In this document: one piece after another, positions 27,882 through 36,457 of the stretch
Layout: every line of letters starts with the position of its first letter
Position numbering within the stretch: the first letter of the stretch is position 1
NCBI RefSeq assembly: GCF_001887595.1
Contig: NZ_CP017480.1
Location: 4,678,001-4,742,000, forward strand
From: Luteibacter rhizovicinus DSM 16549
GTDB lineage: Bacteria; Pseudomonadota; Gammaproteobacteria; Xanthomonadales; Rhodanobacteraceae
Direction: 5' to 3'
DNA length: 64,000 nucleotides
Translations under genes and position numbers: made by a program
Notes under the pieces: generated by a model
Databases searched by the model: none
What the model was told of the DNA's origin: nothing
The model's input: the letters and a program-made list of their open reading frames with translations, nothing else

Positions 27882-28409
27882 TCACTTAAGACCGTCGAGG
27901 ATCGCGTCGACCGAATCGGTCGTCAGCTTCTCGTGGTAGTGACCGTTGACGACCATCATCGGCGCGCCCGCGCAAGCGGCGAGGCATTCCTCTTCCTGCT
28001 TGAGATAGATGCGGCCATCGGCGGTGCTCTCGCCGGTCTTGATGCCGAGTTTCTTCTCGCAATGGCGAACCAGGCCTTCGGCCCCGTTCAACCAGCAGGA
28101 AATGTTGGTGCAGATGGCGACGTTGTTGCGACCGACAGGCGTGGTCTCGAACATCGAGTAGAAGCTCGCGACCTCGTAGGCCCAGATCGCCGGCAGTTCG
28201 AGGTACTTGGCGACCGCGGTGATCAGTTCATCGGTGAGGTAACCGACGTTCTGTTCCTGTGCCGCCATGAGCGACTGGATCAGCGCGGAGCGCTTGCGAT
28301 CCGGCGGGAACTTGGAGACCCAGTGATCGATGTGGCTGCGGGTGTGATCGTTGAGCACGACAAGGGGATCGACGTCCTTGACCTGCTCAAAATGTCCGGT
28401 GGCTTTCAT
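27882..28409 (-). CDS. nuoE: NADH-quinone oxidoreductase subunit E
   Basis: Thioredoxin-fold subunit with the N1a 2Fe-2S cluster, 175 residues. Four ligands are present in CTNISC (about 101-106) and CLAACAGAP (about 142-150). Helical N-terminal domain with the [17 protein letters not shown] signature. Partner of NuoF in the NADH dehydrogenase module. Confidence 0.97.
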   Translation of the reverse strand: MKATGHFEQVKDVDPLVVLNDHTRSHIDHWVSKFPPDRKRSALIQSLMAAQEQNVGYLTDELITAVAKYLELPAIWAYEVASFYSMFETTPVGRNNVAICTNISCWLNGAEGLVRHCEKKLGIKTGESTADGRIYLKQEEECLAACAGAPMMVVNGHYHEKLTTDSVDAILDGLK

Positions 28410-28430
28410 GATTCAGTTCACTCCGTCGAC

Positions 28431-29684
28431 TTAGCGGTCGACTTCGCCAAAGACGAGATCGTAGGTGCCAATCATCGCGACGACGTCGGCGAGCATGTGG
28501 CCTCTCACGATCGCGTCCATGGAAGACAGGTGGGCGAAGCCGGGCGCGCGCAGATGCACGCGGAAAGGCTTGTTCGCACCGTCGGACACGAGATAGCAGC
28601 CGAACTCGCCCTTGGGCGCTTCGACGGCGGTATAGGTTTCACCGGCGGGTACGCCGTAGCCTTCCGTGAAGAGTTTGAAGTGGTGGATCAGCGCTTCCAT
28701 GTCGCTCTTCATTTCTTCGCGGCTGGGCGGCGCGACCTTGTAGTTCTGCACCATCACCGGGCCCGGGTTGCCCTTCAGCCACGCCACGCACTGCTTGATG
28801 ATGTGGTTCGACTGGCGCATCTCTTCGACGCGGACCAGGTAACGGTCGTAGCAGTCGCCGTTCACACCGACCGGAATATCAAAGTCCATGTTCGCGTAAG
28901 CGGCATACGGCTGCTTCTTGCGCAGATCCCAGGCAATGCCCGAGCCGCGCAGCATGGCGCCGGTCATGCCCCAGGCCTGGGCCTTCTCGGGCGGAATGAC
29001 GCCGATGCCGACCGTACGCTGCTTCCAGATACGGTTGTTGGTCAGCAGCGATTCGTATTCGTCGACGCGCGCCGGGAAATCGTTGGTGAACTCCGTGAGG
29101 TAGTCCAGCATCGAACCTTCACGCCACGCGTTGCGGCGCTTGAGGTCGGCACCCTTGTGCCACGGCGACTCGCGGTACTTCGACATCTGGTCCGGCAGGT
29201 CGCGGTAGACGCCGCCCGGACGGTAGTACGTCGCGTGCATGCGCGCGCCCGACACGGCCTCGTAGACGTCCATCAGTTCTTCGCGCTCACGGAACGCGTA
29301 GAGGAAGACGGCCATGGCGCCAAGATCGAGCGCGTTCGAACCCACCCACATCAGGTGGTTCAGGATGCGGGTGATTTCGTCGAACATCGTGCGGATGTAC
29401 TGCGCACGGATCGGTGCCTGGATGCCGAGCAGGTTCTCGATGGCCAGCACGTAAGCGTGCTCATTGCACATCATCGAGACGTAGTCGAGGCGATCCATGT
29501 AACCGATGGACTGGTTGAACGGCTTGGACTCGGCGAGCTTCTCGGTGCCACGGTGCAGCAGGCCGATGTGCGGATCGGCGCGGACGATCGTCTCGCCGTC
29601 CATCTCCAGTACCAGGCGCAGCACGCCATGCGCAGCAGGATGCTGCGGGCCGAAGTTCATCGTGTAATTGCGAATTTCTTCCAC
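28431..29684 (-). CDS. nuoD: NADH-quinone oxidoreductase subunit D
   Basis: 49-kDa subunit forming the quinone-binding cavity with NuoB, 417 residues. N-terminal [15 protein letters not shown] contains the quinone-site His, followed by [23 protein letters not shown] and a conserved C-terminal [37 protein letters not shown]. NuoC and NuoD are separate genes here, unlike the E. coli fusion. Confidence 0.98.
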   Translation of the reverse strand: MEEIRNYTMNFGPQHPAAHGVLRLVLEMDGETIVRADPHIGLLHRGTEKLAESKPFNQSIGYMDRLDYVSMMCNEHAYVLAIENLLGIQAPIRAQYIRTMFDEITRILNHLMWVGSNALDLGAMAVFLYAFREREELMDVYEAVSGARMHATYYRPGGVYRDLPDQMSKYRESPWHKGADLKRRNAWREGSMLDYLTEFTNDFPARVDEYESLLTNNRIWKQRTVGIGVIPPEKAQAWGMTGAMLRGSGIAWDLRKKQPYAAYANMDFDIPVGVNGDCYDRYLVRVEEMRQSNHIIKQCVAWLKGNPGPVMVQNYKVAPPSREEMKSDMEALIHHFKLFTEGYGVPAGETYTAVEAPKGEFGCYLVSDGANKPFRVHLRAPGFAHLSSMDAIVRGHMLADVVAMIGTYDLVFGEVDR

Positions 29685-29687
29685 GGC

Positions 29688-30416
29688 TTAATTCTCCCGC
29701 CAATGATCGGCGGATTCCGCCCTGGCCTGATCGAGATCGGCGTCGTTACGGATCGTGCGCGGCACGAGCACGCGCGGTTCGATCGAGACGGGTTCGTAAA
29801 TCACACGCTTCTGTTCGGGGTCGTAGCGCACTTCGACGTTGCCGATCAGCGGGAAATCCTTGCGGAACGGATGGCCCACGAAACCGTAGTCGGTGAGGAT
29901 GCGACGAAGATCCGGATGACCGTCGAAGATGATCCCGTACAGGTCGAACGTCTCGCGCTCGAACCAGTCCGTGCCCGGCCACACCGGGGTCACCGACGGG
30001 ACGATCGGGAAGGCGTCGTCTTCGCAGAAGACGCGCACGCGGATGCGCTGGTTGAGCTCGATCGACAGCAGGTGGAACACCGCGGCATAACGACGCGGCT
30101 GCTCCACCTGGCGCGGACGGTCGGCCCACGTGAAGCGACCCATGGCTTCACCTTCCACGCCACGCGAGAAACTATCGCCCTGCGCGGTGTCGGTGTCCCA
30201 CTCGGTCTGCCCGTAGCTGAGGTAGTCGACGCCGCAGACGTCGATGGGAATGGTGAAGCGGAAGCCTGCCTCGTCACGCAGCGCGGTGGCCACGGCGATC
30301 AGGTCACGCGGAGCCACCTCGGCGGTGACTTCATTGCGGTCGACCTTCACCGTCAGCATGTCGCCGAAGCGCGCGGCGAGCCGTTCGACCAGCGAGGTCT
30401 CGTTAATAACGCTCAT
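29688..30416 (-). CDS. nuoC: NADH-quinone oxidoreductase subunit C
   Basis: 30-kDa peripheral subunit, 242 residues. Signature region [40 protein letters not shown] near 155-190 is typical. There is an insertion of about 25 residues after [12 protein letters not shown] (Asp/Gly/Ser-rich) that is common in this order. Three bases precede nuoD. Confidence 0.97.
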   Translation of the reverse strand: MSVINETSLVERLAARFGDMLTVKVDRNEVTAEVAPRDLIAVATALRDEAGFRFTIPIDVCGVDYLSYGQTEWDTDTAQGDSFSRGVEGEAMGRFTWADRPRQVEQPRRYAAVFHLLSIELNQRIRVRVFCEDDAFPIVPSVTPVWPGTDWFERETFDLYGIIFDGHPDLRRILTDYGFVGHPFRKDFPLIGNVEVRYDPEQKRVIYEPVSIEPRVLVPRTIRNDADLDQARAESADHWREN

Positions 30417-30429
30417 GTGCGATGCCCTG

Positions 30430-30984
30430 TTAACGCGCGATCGTGTGGGTGCGACGGATCTTCTTCTGCAACTGCAGGATGCCGTGGATCAGCGCTTCGG
30501 CCGTCGGCGGGCAACCCGGCACATAGATATCGACCGGAACGATGCGATCGCAGCCGCGAACGACCGAGTAGGAATAGTGGTAGTAACCGCCGCCGTTGGC
30601 GCAGGAACCCATGGAGATGACCCACTTCGGCTCGGGCATCTGGTCATAGACCTTGCGCAGCGCCGGGGCCATCTTGTTCACCAGGGTCCCGGCCACGATC
30701 ATCACGTCGGACTGGCGCGGGCTGGGACGGAAGACGACGCCGAAGCGATCGAGATCCAGACGCGCCGCACCGGCGTGCATCATTTCGACGGCGCAGCAGG
30801 CCAGGCCGAAGGTCATCGGCCACATCGAACCGGTACGCGCCCAGTTCATCAGGGCGTCGATGCTGGTCACGCCGAAGCCACGGTTCACGACCGGGGCGTC
30901 GCCGTTGGGACGAAGGATGTCGTCGACGAGGTTGAGCGGCGTCGGGTTGTGCATCACCCGATCGATGGTGGTCATCACTCCCAT
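30430..30984 (-). CDS. nuoB: NADH-quinone oxidoreductase subunit B
   Basis: Subunit holding terminal cluster N2, 184 residues. Ligands are visible in [11 protein letters not shown] (tandem Cys), [10 protein letters not shown] and [10 protein letters not shown]. Start [13 protein letters not shown] overlaps the end of nuoA by ten bases and has GGGAG ten bases upstream; the ATG three codons later would give a one-base TGATG overlap and is equally reasonable. Confidence 0.96.
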   Translation of the reverse strand: MGVMTTIDRVMHNPTPLNLVDDILRPNGDAPVVNRGFGVTSIDALMNWARTGSMWPMTFGLACCAVEMMHAGAARLDLDRFGVVFRPSPRQSDVMIVAGTLVNKMAPALRKVYDQMPEPKWVISMGSCANGGGYYHYSYSVVRGCDRIVPVDIYVPGCPPTAEALIHGILQLQKKIRRTHTIAR

Positions 30985-31331
30985 TCGAGCGCTCCCTTCT
31001 TCCAGACGTAAGCGAAACCGACCACGAGCAGCGCGAGGAACAGCGCCATCTCGATCAGCGCGATCGCGCCGATCTTGTCGAACACCACCGCCCAGGGAAA
31101 CAGGAAGGCGATTTCGAGATCGAAGATGATGAAGAGGATGGCGATGAGGTAGTAGCGCACGTCGAACTTCATGCGCGCGTCCTCGAAGGCCTCGAAGCCG
31201 CACTCATAAGGCGAGAGCTTTTCGGAGTCGGGACGGCTGGGGCCGGCAAGCATGCCGATCGCCATCAGGACCACACCTAGGCCTACGGCCACGGCAATGA
31301 ACAACAGGACGGGCCAGTATTGGGCAAGCAC
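30975..31331 (-). CDS. nuoA: NADH-quinone oxidoreductase subunit A
   Basis: Three-helix membrane subunit at the hinge with the peripheral arm, 118 residues. Signature [41 protein letters not shown] (loop 1 Cys and conserved acidic helix-2 residues). First gene of the 14-gene operon. No secG or tRNA-Leu gene is found just upstream, as is common in Xanthomonas; a 268-base regulatory gap and pilZ lie there instead. Confidence 0.97.
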   Translation of the reverse strand: MLAQYWPVLLFIAVAVGLGVVLMAIGMLAGPSRPDSEKLSPYECGFEAFEDARMKFDVRYYLIAILFIIFDLEIAFLFPWAVVFDKIGAIALIEMALFLALLVVGFAYVWKKGALEWE

Positions 31332-31421
31332 GATGCTGCGTACCTCCGCGCCTCACTGGGCGCATCAGTGACCGTCGGCGGGGACGAGCGGTCCGGCTAG
31401 GGTCGCCAGAGCTTTTATCGA

Positions 31422-31441
31422 ATCGATCCAAATGGATCGAT
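31422..31441. promoter_or_regulatory. Perfect dyad in the nuo leader
   Basis: ATCGATCC-AAAT-GGATCGAT, 8-bp perfect arms, about 90 bases upstream of nuoA and downstream of the candidate promoter. It has the look of an operator or a short mRNA hairpin; no regulator can be named from the sequence. Confidence 0.45.
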
Positions 31442-31508
31442 CCGTGTCGGGACGCGTGGCGTACCAACAACTCCGGATATCCACAATCTCACGTTGGGGA
31501 ACCGATCT

Positions 31509-31539
31509 ATTGTACCAGTGCGTGCAGGTATCACGACAA
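31509..31539 (-). promoter_or_regulatory. Candidate nuo operon promoter
   Basis: Minus-strand -10 box TACAAT at 31509-31514 with TTGTCG upstream at 31534-31539; the 19-base spacing is longer than ideal. A start here would give a 5' leader of about 170 bases containing the ATCGATCC dyad. The surrounding gap 31332-31599 is AT-richer than its neighbours and holds no gene; a TCGGCGC/GCGCCGA hairpin lies at about 31580-31599, next to the pilZ stop. Confidence 0.4.
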
Positions 31540-31599
31540 GTATTAATAAGGAGAAAACTTGTCGGACGCCCACATTCGGCGCCGAAACGCGCCGATATG

Positions 31600-31965
31600 T
31601 CACATGGTCTGGGTCGGACGCTCGGAGGCGAGGGTGCCGACGAGCAAGGCTTCGATGCGCTGACGGGCGCCTTCGCTCTCGGGGGACTCGTTGAACTGGA
31701 TACCGACACCGGCCGTCCGGTTGCCCTGCGCGCCCACCGGCGTGATCCAGACCACGCGACCGGCCACGGAGAGGCGCTCGTTCTCGTCGATCAGGGTGAC
31801 CAGCAAGGCCACCTCGTCACCCAGGCTGTAGCGCTGGGCCGTGGGTGCGAACAGGCCGCCGGTCTTCAGGAACGGCATGTACGAGATGTACAGGGAGTTC
31901 ACGTCCTTGATCTTCAGCGAGAGGATGCCCTGTCGCGGCGAGGAGCTGGTGGCGTTCATGGACAC
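31600..31965 (-). CDS. pilZ: PilZ domain protein
   Basis: A 121-residue cytosolic protein of the type IV pilus PilZ family. Sequence IKDVNSLYISYMPFLKTGGLFAPT and YSLGDEVALLVTLIDENERLSVAGRVVWITP matches the beta-barrel of Xanthomonas PilZ, a member that does not bind cyclic di-GMP because the RxxxR motif is absent; none is seen here. It is needed for pilus biogenesis in relatives. GTG start with AGGGGA seven bases upstream; ATG two codons on is the alternative. Lies near holB as in relatives, but a PIG-L gene separates them. Confidence 0.87.
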   Translation of the reverse strand: MSMNATSSSPRQGILSLKIKDVNSLYISYMPFLKTGGLFAPTAQRYSLGDEVALLVTLIDENERLSVAGRVVWITPVGAQGNRTAGVGIQFNESPESEGARQRIEALLVGTLASERPTQTM

Positions 31966-31996
31966 GTGGAATCCCCTGGTTTGACCGTCATCCTAG

Positions 31997-32959
31997 CTAC
32001 CCGGCGGCCCGGGCCACAAGCCCGACCGGTTCGGGATCTTCTCCGGCCCAGCCGTAGCGGTCGTAGATCCAGGGCGTGGAGAGGTCGGCGGTGAGCTTGG
32101 CGAAGGCCGGACCCGGGGCGCCACGCAGGGGCAGCAGCCATTGCTCCCCTGCCCGCTCGATCGGCGCGTGGCGCCATGGCCAGACCTGCACCCCGAGCCC
32201 GTCCGCAAGAACCAGGCGCAACCGGACGCGTGCCAGGTGCCCTGGCTGCCATGGCAGGCGCAGCGCACCCGTGCCCGGCGCAGCGGGCGCCCGATCGAAG
32301 CGCTCGGGGCGCGACGCCACGCCAAGCATGCGCTTGCGACTCAAGGCCATCTGCGTCGCATGCTCCAGCACGGCGTCGATCTTCGTCGCCAGGCGCTCCG
32401 GATCCGCATCGGGGACGATCAGGTCTTCCGGCGCCGAACGCTCGGTGCCGTGGATCATATAGGTCAGTATCTCGGCCATCGACCCCGCGGCGGACAGGGC
32501 CAACCGTGCCAGAACGTGCGCCGAGCCGTGATCGGGATGGCTGTCGCCCAGATCGGGGATGACGACGAGATTGGGCCGTACCCGCTCGACGATGCGACGG
32601 ATCGCGCCGACCGCCGCCGAGGTCCGCATGCGCAGCTCGTCCGTCACCTGCATATCGTGCCAGCCGAGGGCATGCAGGTGCTCCGGACCGACGCCGAGCC
32701 GCCCCAGGGCCGCCGCCACTTCGAGCCGGCGGCGCGCACCCCAGCGAGCCCGACCAGCGGCGTCGATCACGAGGCGCCGCTCGATCCAGCGCTGCGGCCA
32801 GGGATTGTCGTCACCATCGGTCAGCAGCAGCACATCGGCGCGGCCGCCGGCGGCCAGCGTGCGCTGGATCAGCATGCCGGCCGCCAGCGACTCGTCGTCG
32901 GGATGAGGCGCAACGACAAGAACGCGGGTGCTGCCGTCGATGACGGGGTCGCGGGACAA
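31997..32959 (-). CDS. PIG-L/LmbE family deacetylase
   Basis: A 320-residue zinc-dependent deacetylase-like protein. Metal-site motifs: VVAPHPDDESLAAG (about 15-28) and HPDHGSAH (about 141-148). The family removes acetyl groups from N-acetylglucosamine-type substrates, for example in GlcNAc-PI, bacillithiol or mycothiol synthesis, or surface sugar modification. The C-terminal 100 residues look like an extra beta-rich domain. It is inserted between pilZ and holB with 63 bases to holB; the substrate cannot be told. Confidence 0.86.
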   Translation of the reverse strand: MSRDPVIDGSTRVLVVAPHPDDESLAAGMLIQRTLAAGGRADVLLLTDGDDNPWPQRWIERRLVIDAAGRARWGARRRLEVAAALGRLGVGPEHLHALGWHDMQVTDELRMRTSAAVGAIRRIVERVRPNLVVIPDLGDSHPDHGSAHVLARLALSAAGSMAEILTYMIHGTERSAPEDLIVPDADPERLATKIDAVLEHATQMALSRKRMLGVASRPERFDRAPAAPGTGALRLPWQPGHLARVRLRLVLADGLGVQVWPWRHAPIERAGEQWLLPLRGAPGPAFAKLTADLSTPWIYDRYGWAGEDPEPVGLVARAAG

Positions 32960-33022
32960 AGGCAGGTTCCTAGGGAATCAGGGCGATAAGCCGATTAGGT
33001 CCGAATGCCCGATAAGACGGCG

Positions 33023-33958
33023 TCAACGCCAGGCGGCAAGCAGCTCGAGCAACAGCAGGTCGACCCGCAGCGGCCCACGAAGGGCGTCCCTGGCGCGATT
33101 GGCCTTGCCGTACCAGGCGTCGAGCGACTCGTCGTCCATCTGGCTTTCCAGCGGCGCGGCCTTGCCAGCGGCCCGGGCGCGGAGCTCGTCCGTCGCGGCC
33201 TGCGCAGCGAACCAGAGGTAGCGAGCCGGCTCGGCGGCCTGCCAACGCTTGACCACTTCCATCGCATCGCCGCGGCCAGCGGCCAATGCCTTGAGATCGT
33301 GACGCACCTCGCCGCGCTGTTTCAGCGCGCCGTCCGCCGCCCAGGTCCGCGCCATGCCGGGATTGCCACCCGCGGCATCGAGGGCCGCCTCGGCATCCTT
33401 CACGCCCTCGGCGGCAAGCCATGCCAGCGAAACGTCGCGCGTGGGCACGAGGAAATCGATGCGCTGGCAGCGACTACGAATGGTCGCCGGCAAGCGCGCC
33501 GGCTCGTCGGCGACGAGGACCAGCAGGGTCGCCTGGGTCGGTTCTTCGAGCGTTTTGAGCAGGGCATTGGCCGCCGCCGCGTTCATGGCATCCGCCGGAT
33601 CCACGGTAGCGACCTGCCAGCCACCGAACTGACTGGACATGGCCAGCCGTGCGGAAAGGTCGCGAATCTGGTCGACCACGATTTCGCTACGCGTGACGCC
33701 GTCCTTGCGCAGGCCGAACGAGAGCGCGGCGACATCGGGGTGGGTGCCCGCGGCGATCAGGTGGCAGCTACGGCAAACCCCGCAAGGCGTCCCGTCGTGG
33801 GTCTGCTGGCAGAGCAGGCCCTTGACGAAGGTCGCCAGGAAATCGCGTTTGCCCAGGCCGGCAGGCCCCGCCAGCAACAAGGCATGGGGCAGCGCATCGC
33901 GCTCGCGACGGGCCTGTAGACGTGCCCAGGCCTCGGCATGCCAGGGCCGCAGGCTCAT
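33023..33958 (-). CDS. holB: DNA polymerase III subunit delta'
   Basis: Clamp-loader subunit, 311 residues. AAA+ fold with LLLAGPAGLGKRDFL (P-loop region, about 27-41), a zinc-binding CGVCRSCHL cluster preceded by LLCQQ (Cys set about 49-65), and ALLKTLEEPTQATLLVLVADEPARLPATIRSRCQRI (sensor region with the SRC motif). Overlaps tmk by four bases. Pairs functionally with the dnaX product encoded later in the window. Confidence 0.94.
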   Translation of the reverse strand: MSLRPWHAEAWARLQARRERDALPHALLLAGPAGLGKRDFLATFVKGLLCQQTHDGTPCGVCRSCHLIAAGTHPDVAALSFGLRKDGVTRSEIVVDQIRDLSARLAMSSQFGGWQVATVDPADAMNAAAANALLKTLEEPTQATLLVLVADEPARLPATIRSRCQRIDFLVPTRDVSLAWLAAEGVKDAEAALDAAGGNPGMARTWAADGALKQRGEVRHDLKALAAGRGDAMEVVKRWQAAEPARYLWFAAQAATDELRARAAGKAAPLESQMDDESLDAWYGKANRARDALRGPLRVDLLLLELLAAWR

Positions 33959-34605
33959 GAACCCACTCCGGCGAGCAGACCGGAGACACCCTGGATGGCC
34001 TGTCCGAGAACCACGTCCGGCGTCGACGTCGCATCCAGGAGACGGAAGCGCGCGGGCTCCGCGGCGGCCCGGTCGCGATAGGCACCACGAACACGCTCGA
34101 AGAAGGAATCACCCTCCACTTCGATGCGATCGGCTTCGCCACGACCGGCGGCACGCGCGCGTCCGGTGCTCACCGGCAGATCGAGCAACAAGGTGATGTC
34201 CGGCTTGAGAGCCAACGCCGCCCAGGCCTCGAGAGCCTCGATGCGTTCGACGGGCTGGCCGCGCCCGCCACCCTGATAGGCAAAGCTGGCGTCGGTAAAA
34301 CGGTCACAGAGCACCCAGCGGCCGGCGGCCAGCGCTGGCTCGATCACCTGGCGCACCAGTTGGGCTCGCGAGGCGAACATGAGCAGCAGTTCGGCTTCCG
34401 CGCAAAGCTCGTTGTTGGCTGCATCCAGCACCACGCCGCGCACCGCCTCGCCGACGGTCGTACCGCCGGGTTCGCGGGTGACGACGAGATCCACGCCCTG
34501 CGCACGCAGGTGCGCCTCGAGCCCACGCAGCAGCGTGCTCTTGCCGGCGCCTTCGCCGCCTTCGAGGGTGATCAGTCGGCCGCGCTGGGGTGTCGTCACT
34601 GGCAT
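33955..34605 (-). CDS. tmk: Thymidylate kinase
   Basis: Phosphorylates dTMP to dTDP, 216 residues. P-loop LEGGEGAGKSTLLRGL (about 14-29), VTREPGGTTVGEAVR, the DRFTDASFAYQGGGR dTMP-binding region, and a lid with RAAGRGEADRIE. Overlaps mltG by ten bases upstream and holB by four bases downstream, so translation is coupled. Confidence 0.96.
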   Translation of the reverse strand: MPVTTPQRGRLITLEGGEGAGKSTLLRGLEAHLRAQGVDLVVTREPGGTTVGEAVRGVVLDAANNELCAEAELLLMFASRAQLVRQVIEPALAAGRWVLCDRFTDASFAYQGGGRGQPVERIEALEAWAALALKPDITLLLDLPVSTGRARAAGRGEADRIEVEGDSFFERVRGAYRDRAAAEPARFRLLDATSTPDVVLGQAIQGVSGLLAGVGS

Positions 34606-35624
34606 CGCTTCAATTGGTAGCAGGCCACGGCCCGGTTGTGATCGTCGAGATTCGCCGAGAAGACATGGCTGCCGTCGCCCTTGGCGACGAAGTACAGGTC
34701 CTTGCCTCCGACCGGATGCAGCGCCGCCTGGATGGCTGCGCGTCCCGGCAGGGCGATGGGCGTCGGCGGCAAGCCGACCCTCGTGTACGTATTGTAGGGG
34801 GTGTCGGTCGTGAGGTCGCTCTTGTGGATGTTGCCCGTGTAGCTCTCACCCATGCCGTAAATCACCGAGGGGTCGGTCTGCAGCAGCATGTGCAGTTGCA
34901 GCCGACGGATGAAGACGCCAGCGATGCGCGGGCGCTCGTCCGCCCTGCCCGTCTCTTTTTCGACGATCGAGGCGAGGATCAGCGCCTCGTACGACGTAGC
35001 CAGCGGCAGGTCCGGCGCACGCGACGCCCAGGCCGCGTCGAGCGTCTTGATCATCGCCGCGTGCGCACGCTTGAGGATGCTGGAGTCGGTATCGCCCTTG
35101 ACGTAGGCGTAGGTCTCCGGAAGGAACCGTCCCTCGGGATGCTCGCCTTCGTTGCCGAGGCGCTTCATCAAGGCCTCGTTGTCGATATCCGCCATGTCGT
35201 GCGACAGCGTGTCCGTCGCTGCCAGCGCGCGGCGCAGGTCGCCGACGTTCCAGCCATCGACGATGGTGAAATTGCGCTGCATCACCTTGCCGTTGGCCAT
35301 GTCGCCGATCAGGTCGCGAGGCGTCATGCCCGCGCGCAGCAGGTATTCGCCGGCGTGCAGTCGACCCGACGCGCGCATCTCGATGGCCAGCACGCGCCAG
35401 TAGAGCGGCGAGGCACGGCTCGCACCGCGAGCGCGCAGGTCGCGCACGATGTCCTTGAACGAGGCACCCCGTGCCACGTCGATACTCTGCCCGGCCACGG
35501 GCACGCTCAGCGGCGTGCGCGCAAAGCGCGACCAGTCGAAAACAAGCCAGCTACCCACGGCGATCGCCGCGACCAGCACCACCAGCAAGATGACCCGCCA
35601 GAGGGCGATGCCGCGCACTTTCAT
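34596..35624 (-). CDS. mltG: Endolytic murein transglycosylase MltG
   Basis: Inner-membrane enzyme that cleaves nascent glycan strands and limits their length, 342 residues. One N-terminal membrane helix (about 7-28), LysM-like segment, then the YceG core with FLPETYAYVKGDTDSSIL, the catalytic-Glu region ALILASIVEKETGRADERPRIAGVF, and SDLTTDTPYNTYTRVGLPPTPIALPG. Start MKVRGIALW overlaps the pabC stop by one base; the frame is open further upstream inside pabC. Confidence 0.95.
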   Translation of the reverse strand: MKVRGIALWRVILLVVLVAAIAVGSWLVFDWSRFARTPLSVPVAGQSIDVARGASFKDIVRDLRARGASRASPLYWRVLAIEMRASGRLHAGEYLLRAGMTPRDLIGDMANGKVMQRNFTIVDGWNVGDLRRALAATDTLSHDMADIDNEALMKRLGNEGEHPEGRFLPETYAYVKGDTDSSILKRAHAAMIKTLDAAWASRAPDLPLATSYEALILASIVEKETGRADERPRIAGVFIRRLQLHMLLQTDPSVIYGMGESYTGNIHKSDLTTDTPYNTYTRVGLPPTPIALPGRAAIQAALHPVGGKDLYFVAKGDGSHVFSANLDDHNRAVACYQLKRCQ

Positions 35625-36457
35625 CAATCGGAATCCTTCGAACGGAACGGTAGCGGCAGGCCGATCCCACACCAGTGCGCCTGCCAATGGCGGGTGACCG
35701 GGCCGGGCTGCCAGGTTCGGCCAGCGAAAGCCCGAACGGCAAGGATGCCCCGAACCGCCGACGTGAGGAAGACCTCGTCGGCCTCGAGCAGCATTTGCAT
35801 CGACACAGGCTCGATCGCGACCTCGCCCGTGGCGAGGATTTCCGCGCGTGCCACACCCGCGACGCCACAGCGATCCACCGGCGGCGTGACCAGACGCCCT
35901 TCCCGCACGGCAAACAGGTTGGCGGCCGTTGCACAGACGATGTGGCCCTGCAGGTCGGCCATCAGTCCCTCCTGCCAACGCGCGTCGTCCCACTCGGAAC
36001 GGGCGAGTACCTGCTCGAGGCGGTTGAGGTGCTTCATCCCCGCCAGCAGAGGCTGGTCGCCCAGACGGGTGTCGCACAGGCGCAGCGCGATCCCCTCGCG
36101 ATACGCGTCGGCCGCAAGGGACAAGGGACCCACCCCGATCACCGTCGTCGGACTAGCCACGCCGGGGCGGGCATACCCGCGCGGACCGATGCCCGCGGTA
36201 AAGGTGATGCGGGCCACGGCATCGTCCAGGTCCCCGCCCAGGCGTCGCACTTCGGCCAGCATCGCATCGGTATCTGGTTCGGGAAGGCCAAGACGTGCCG
36301 CCGACATGCGCAGGCGTTCCGCGTGACGCGGCCAGAGCGGCACGACGTCGCCAACCACACGCAGCGTTTCAAACAGACCATCGCCGTAGCCAAGGCCGCG
36401 GTCTGCCGTGTCCAGCCGGTCGGTTTCGATGAAGTCGACCGACGTGCGCATGCTCAT
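35624..36457 (-). CDS. pabC: Aminodeoxychorismate lyase
   Basis: PLP enzyme converting 4-amino-4-deoxychorismate to p-aminobenzoate for folate, 277 residues, fold-type IV. Signatures: DRGLGYGDGLFETLRV (about 19-34), the PLP Lys in LLAGMKHLNRLEQVLAR (about 142), and a C-terminal EVFLTSAVRGILAV. Four-base ATGA overlap with pabB upstream, consistent with a pab pair. Confidence 0.93.
   Translation of the reverse strand: MSMRTSVDFIETDRLDTADRGLGYGDGLFETLRVVGDVVPLWPRHAERLRMSAARLGLPEPDTDAMLAEVRRLGGDLDDAVARITFTAGIGPRGYARPGVASPTTVIGVGPLSLAADAYREGIALRLCDTRLGDQPLLAGMKHLNRLEQVLARSEWDDARWQEGLMADLQGHIVCATAANLFAVREGRLVTPPVDRCGVAGVARAEILATGEVAIEPVSMQMLLEADEVFLTSAVRGILAVRAFAGRTWQPGPVTRHWQAHWCGIGLPLPFRSKDSD

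Noticed and set aside
27858..30620. A 920-codon open frame on the plus strand across nuoB-E
   Set aside because: Lies antisense to well-conserved nuo genes; its His/Asp/Arg/Val-rich composition is what high-GC third positions produce on the opposite strand. Similar frames at 18062-19687, 20602-21696 and 22153-22887 were dropped for the same reason.
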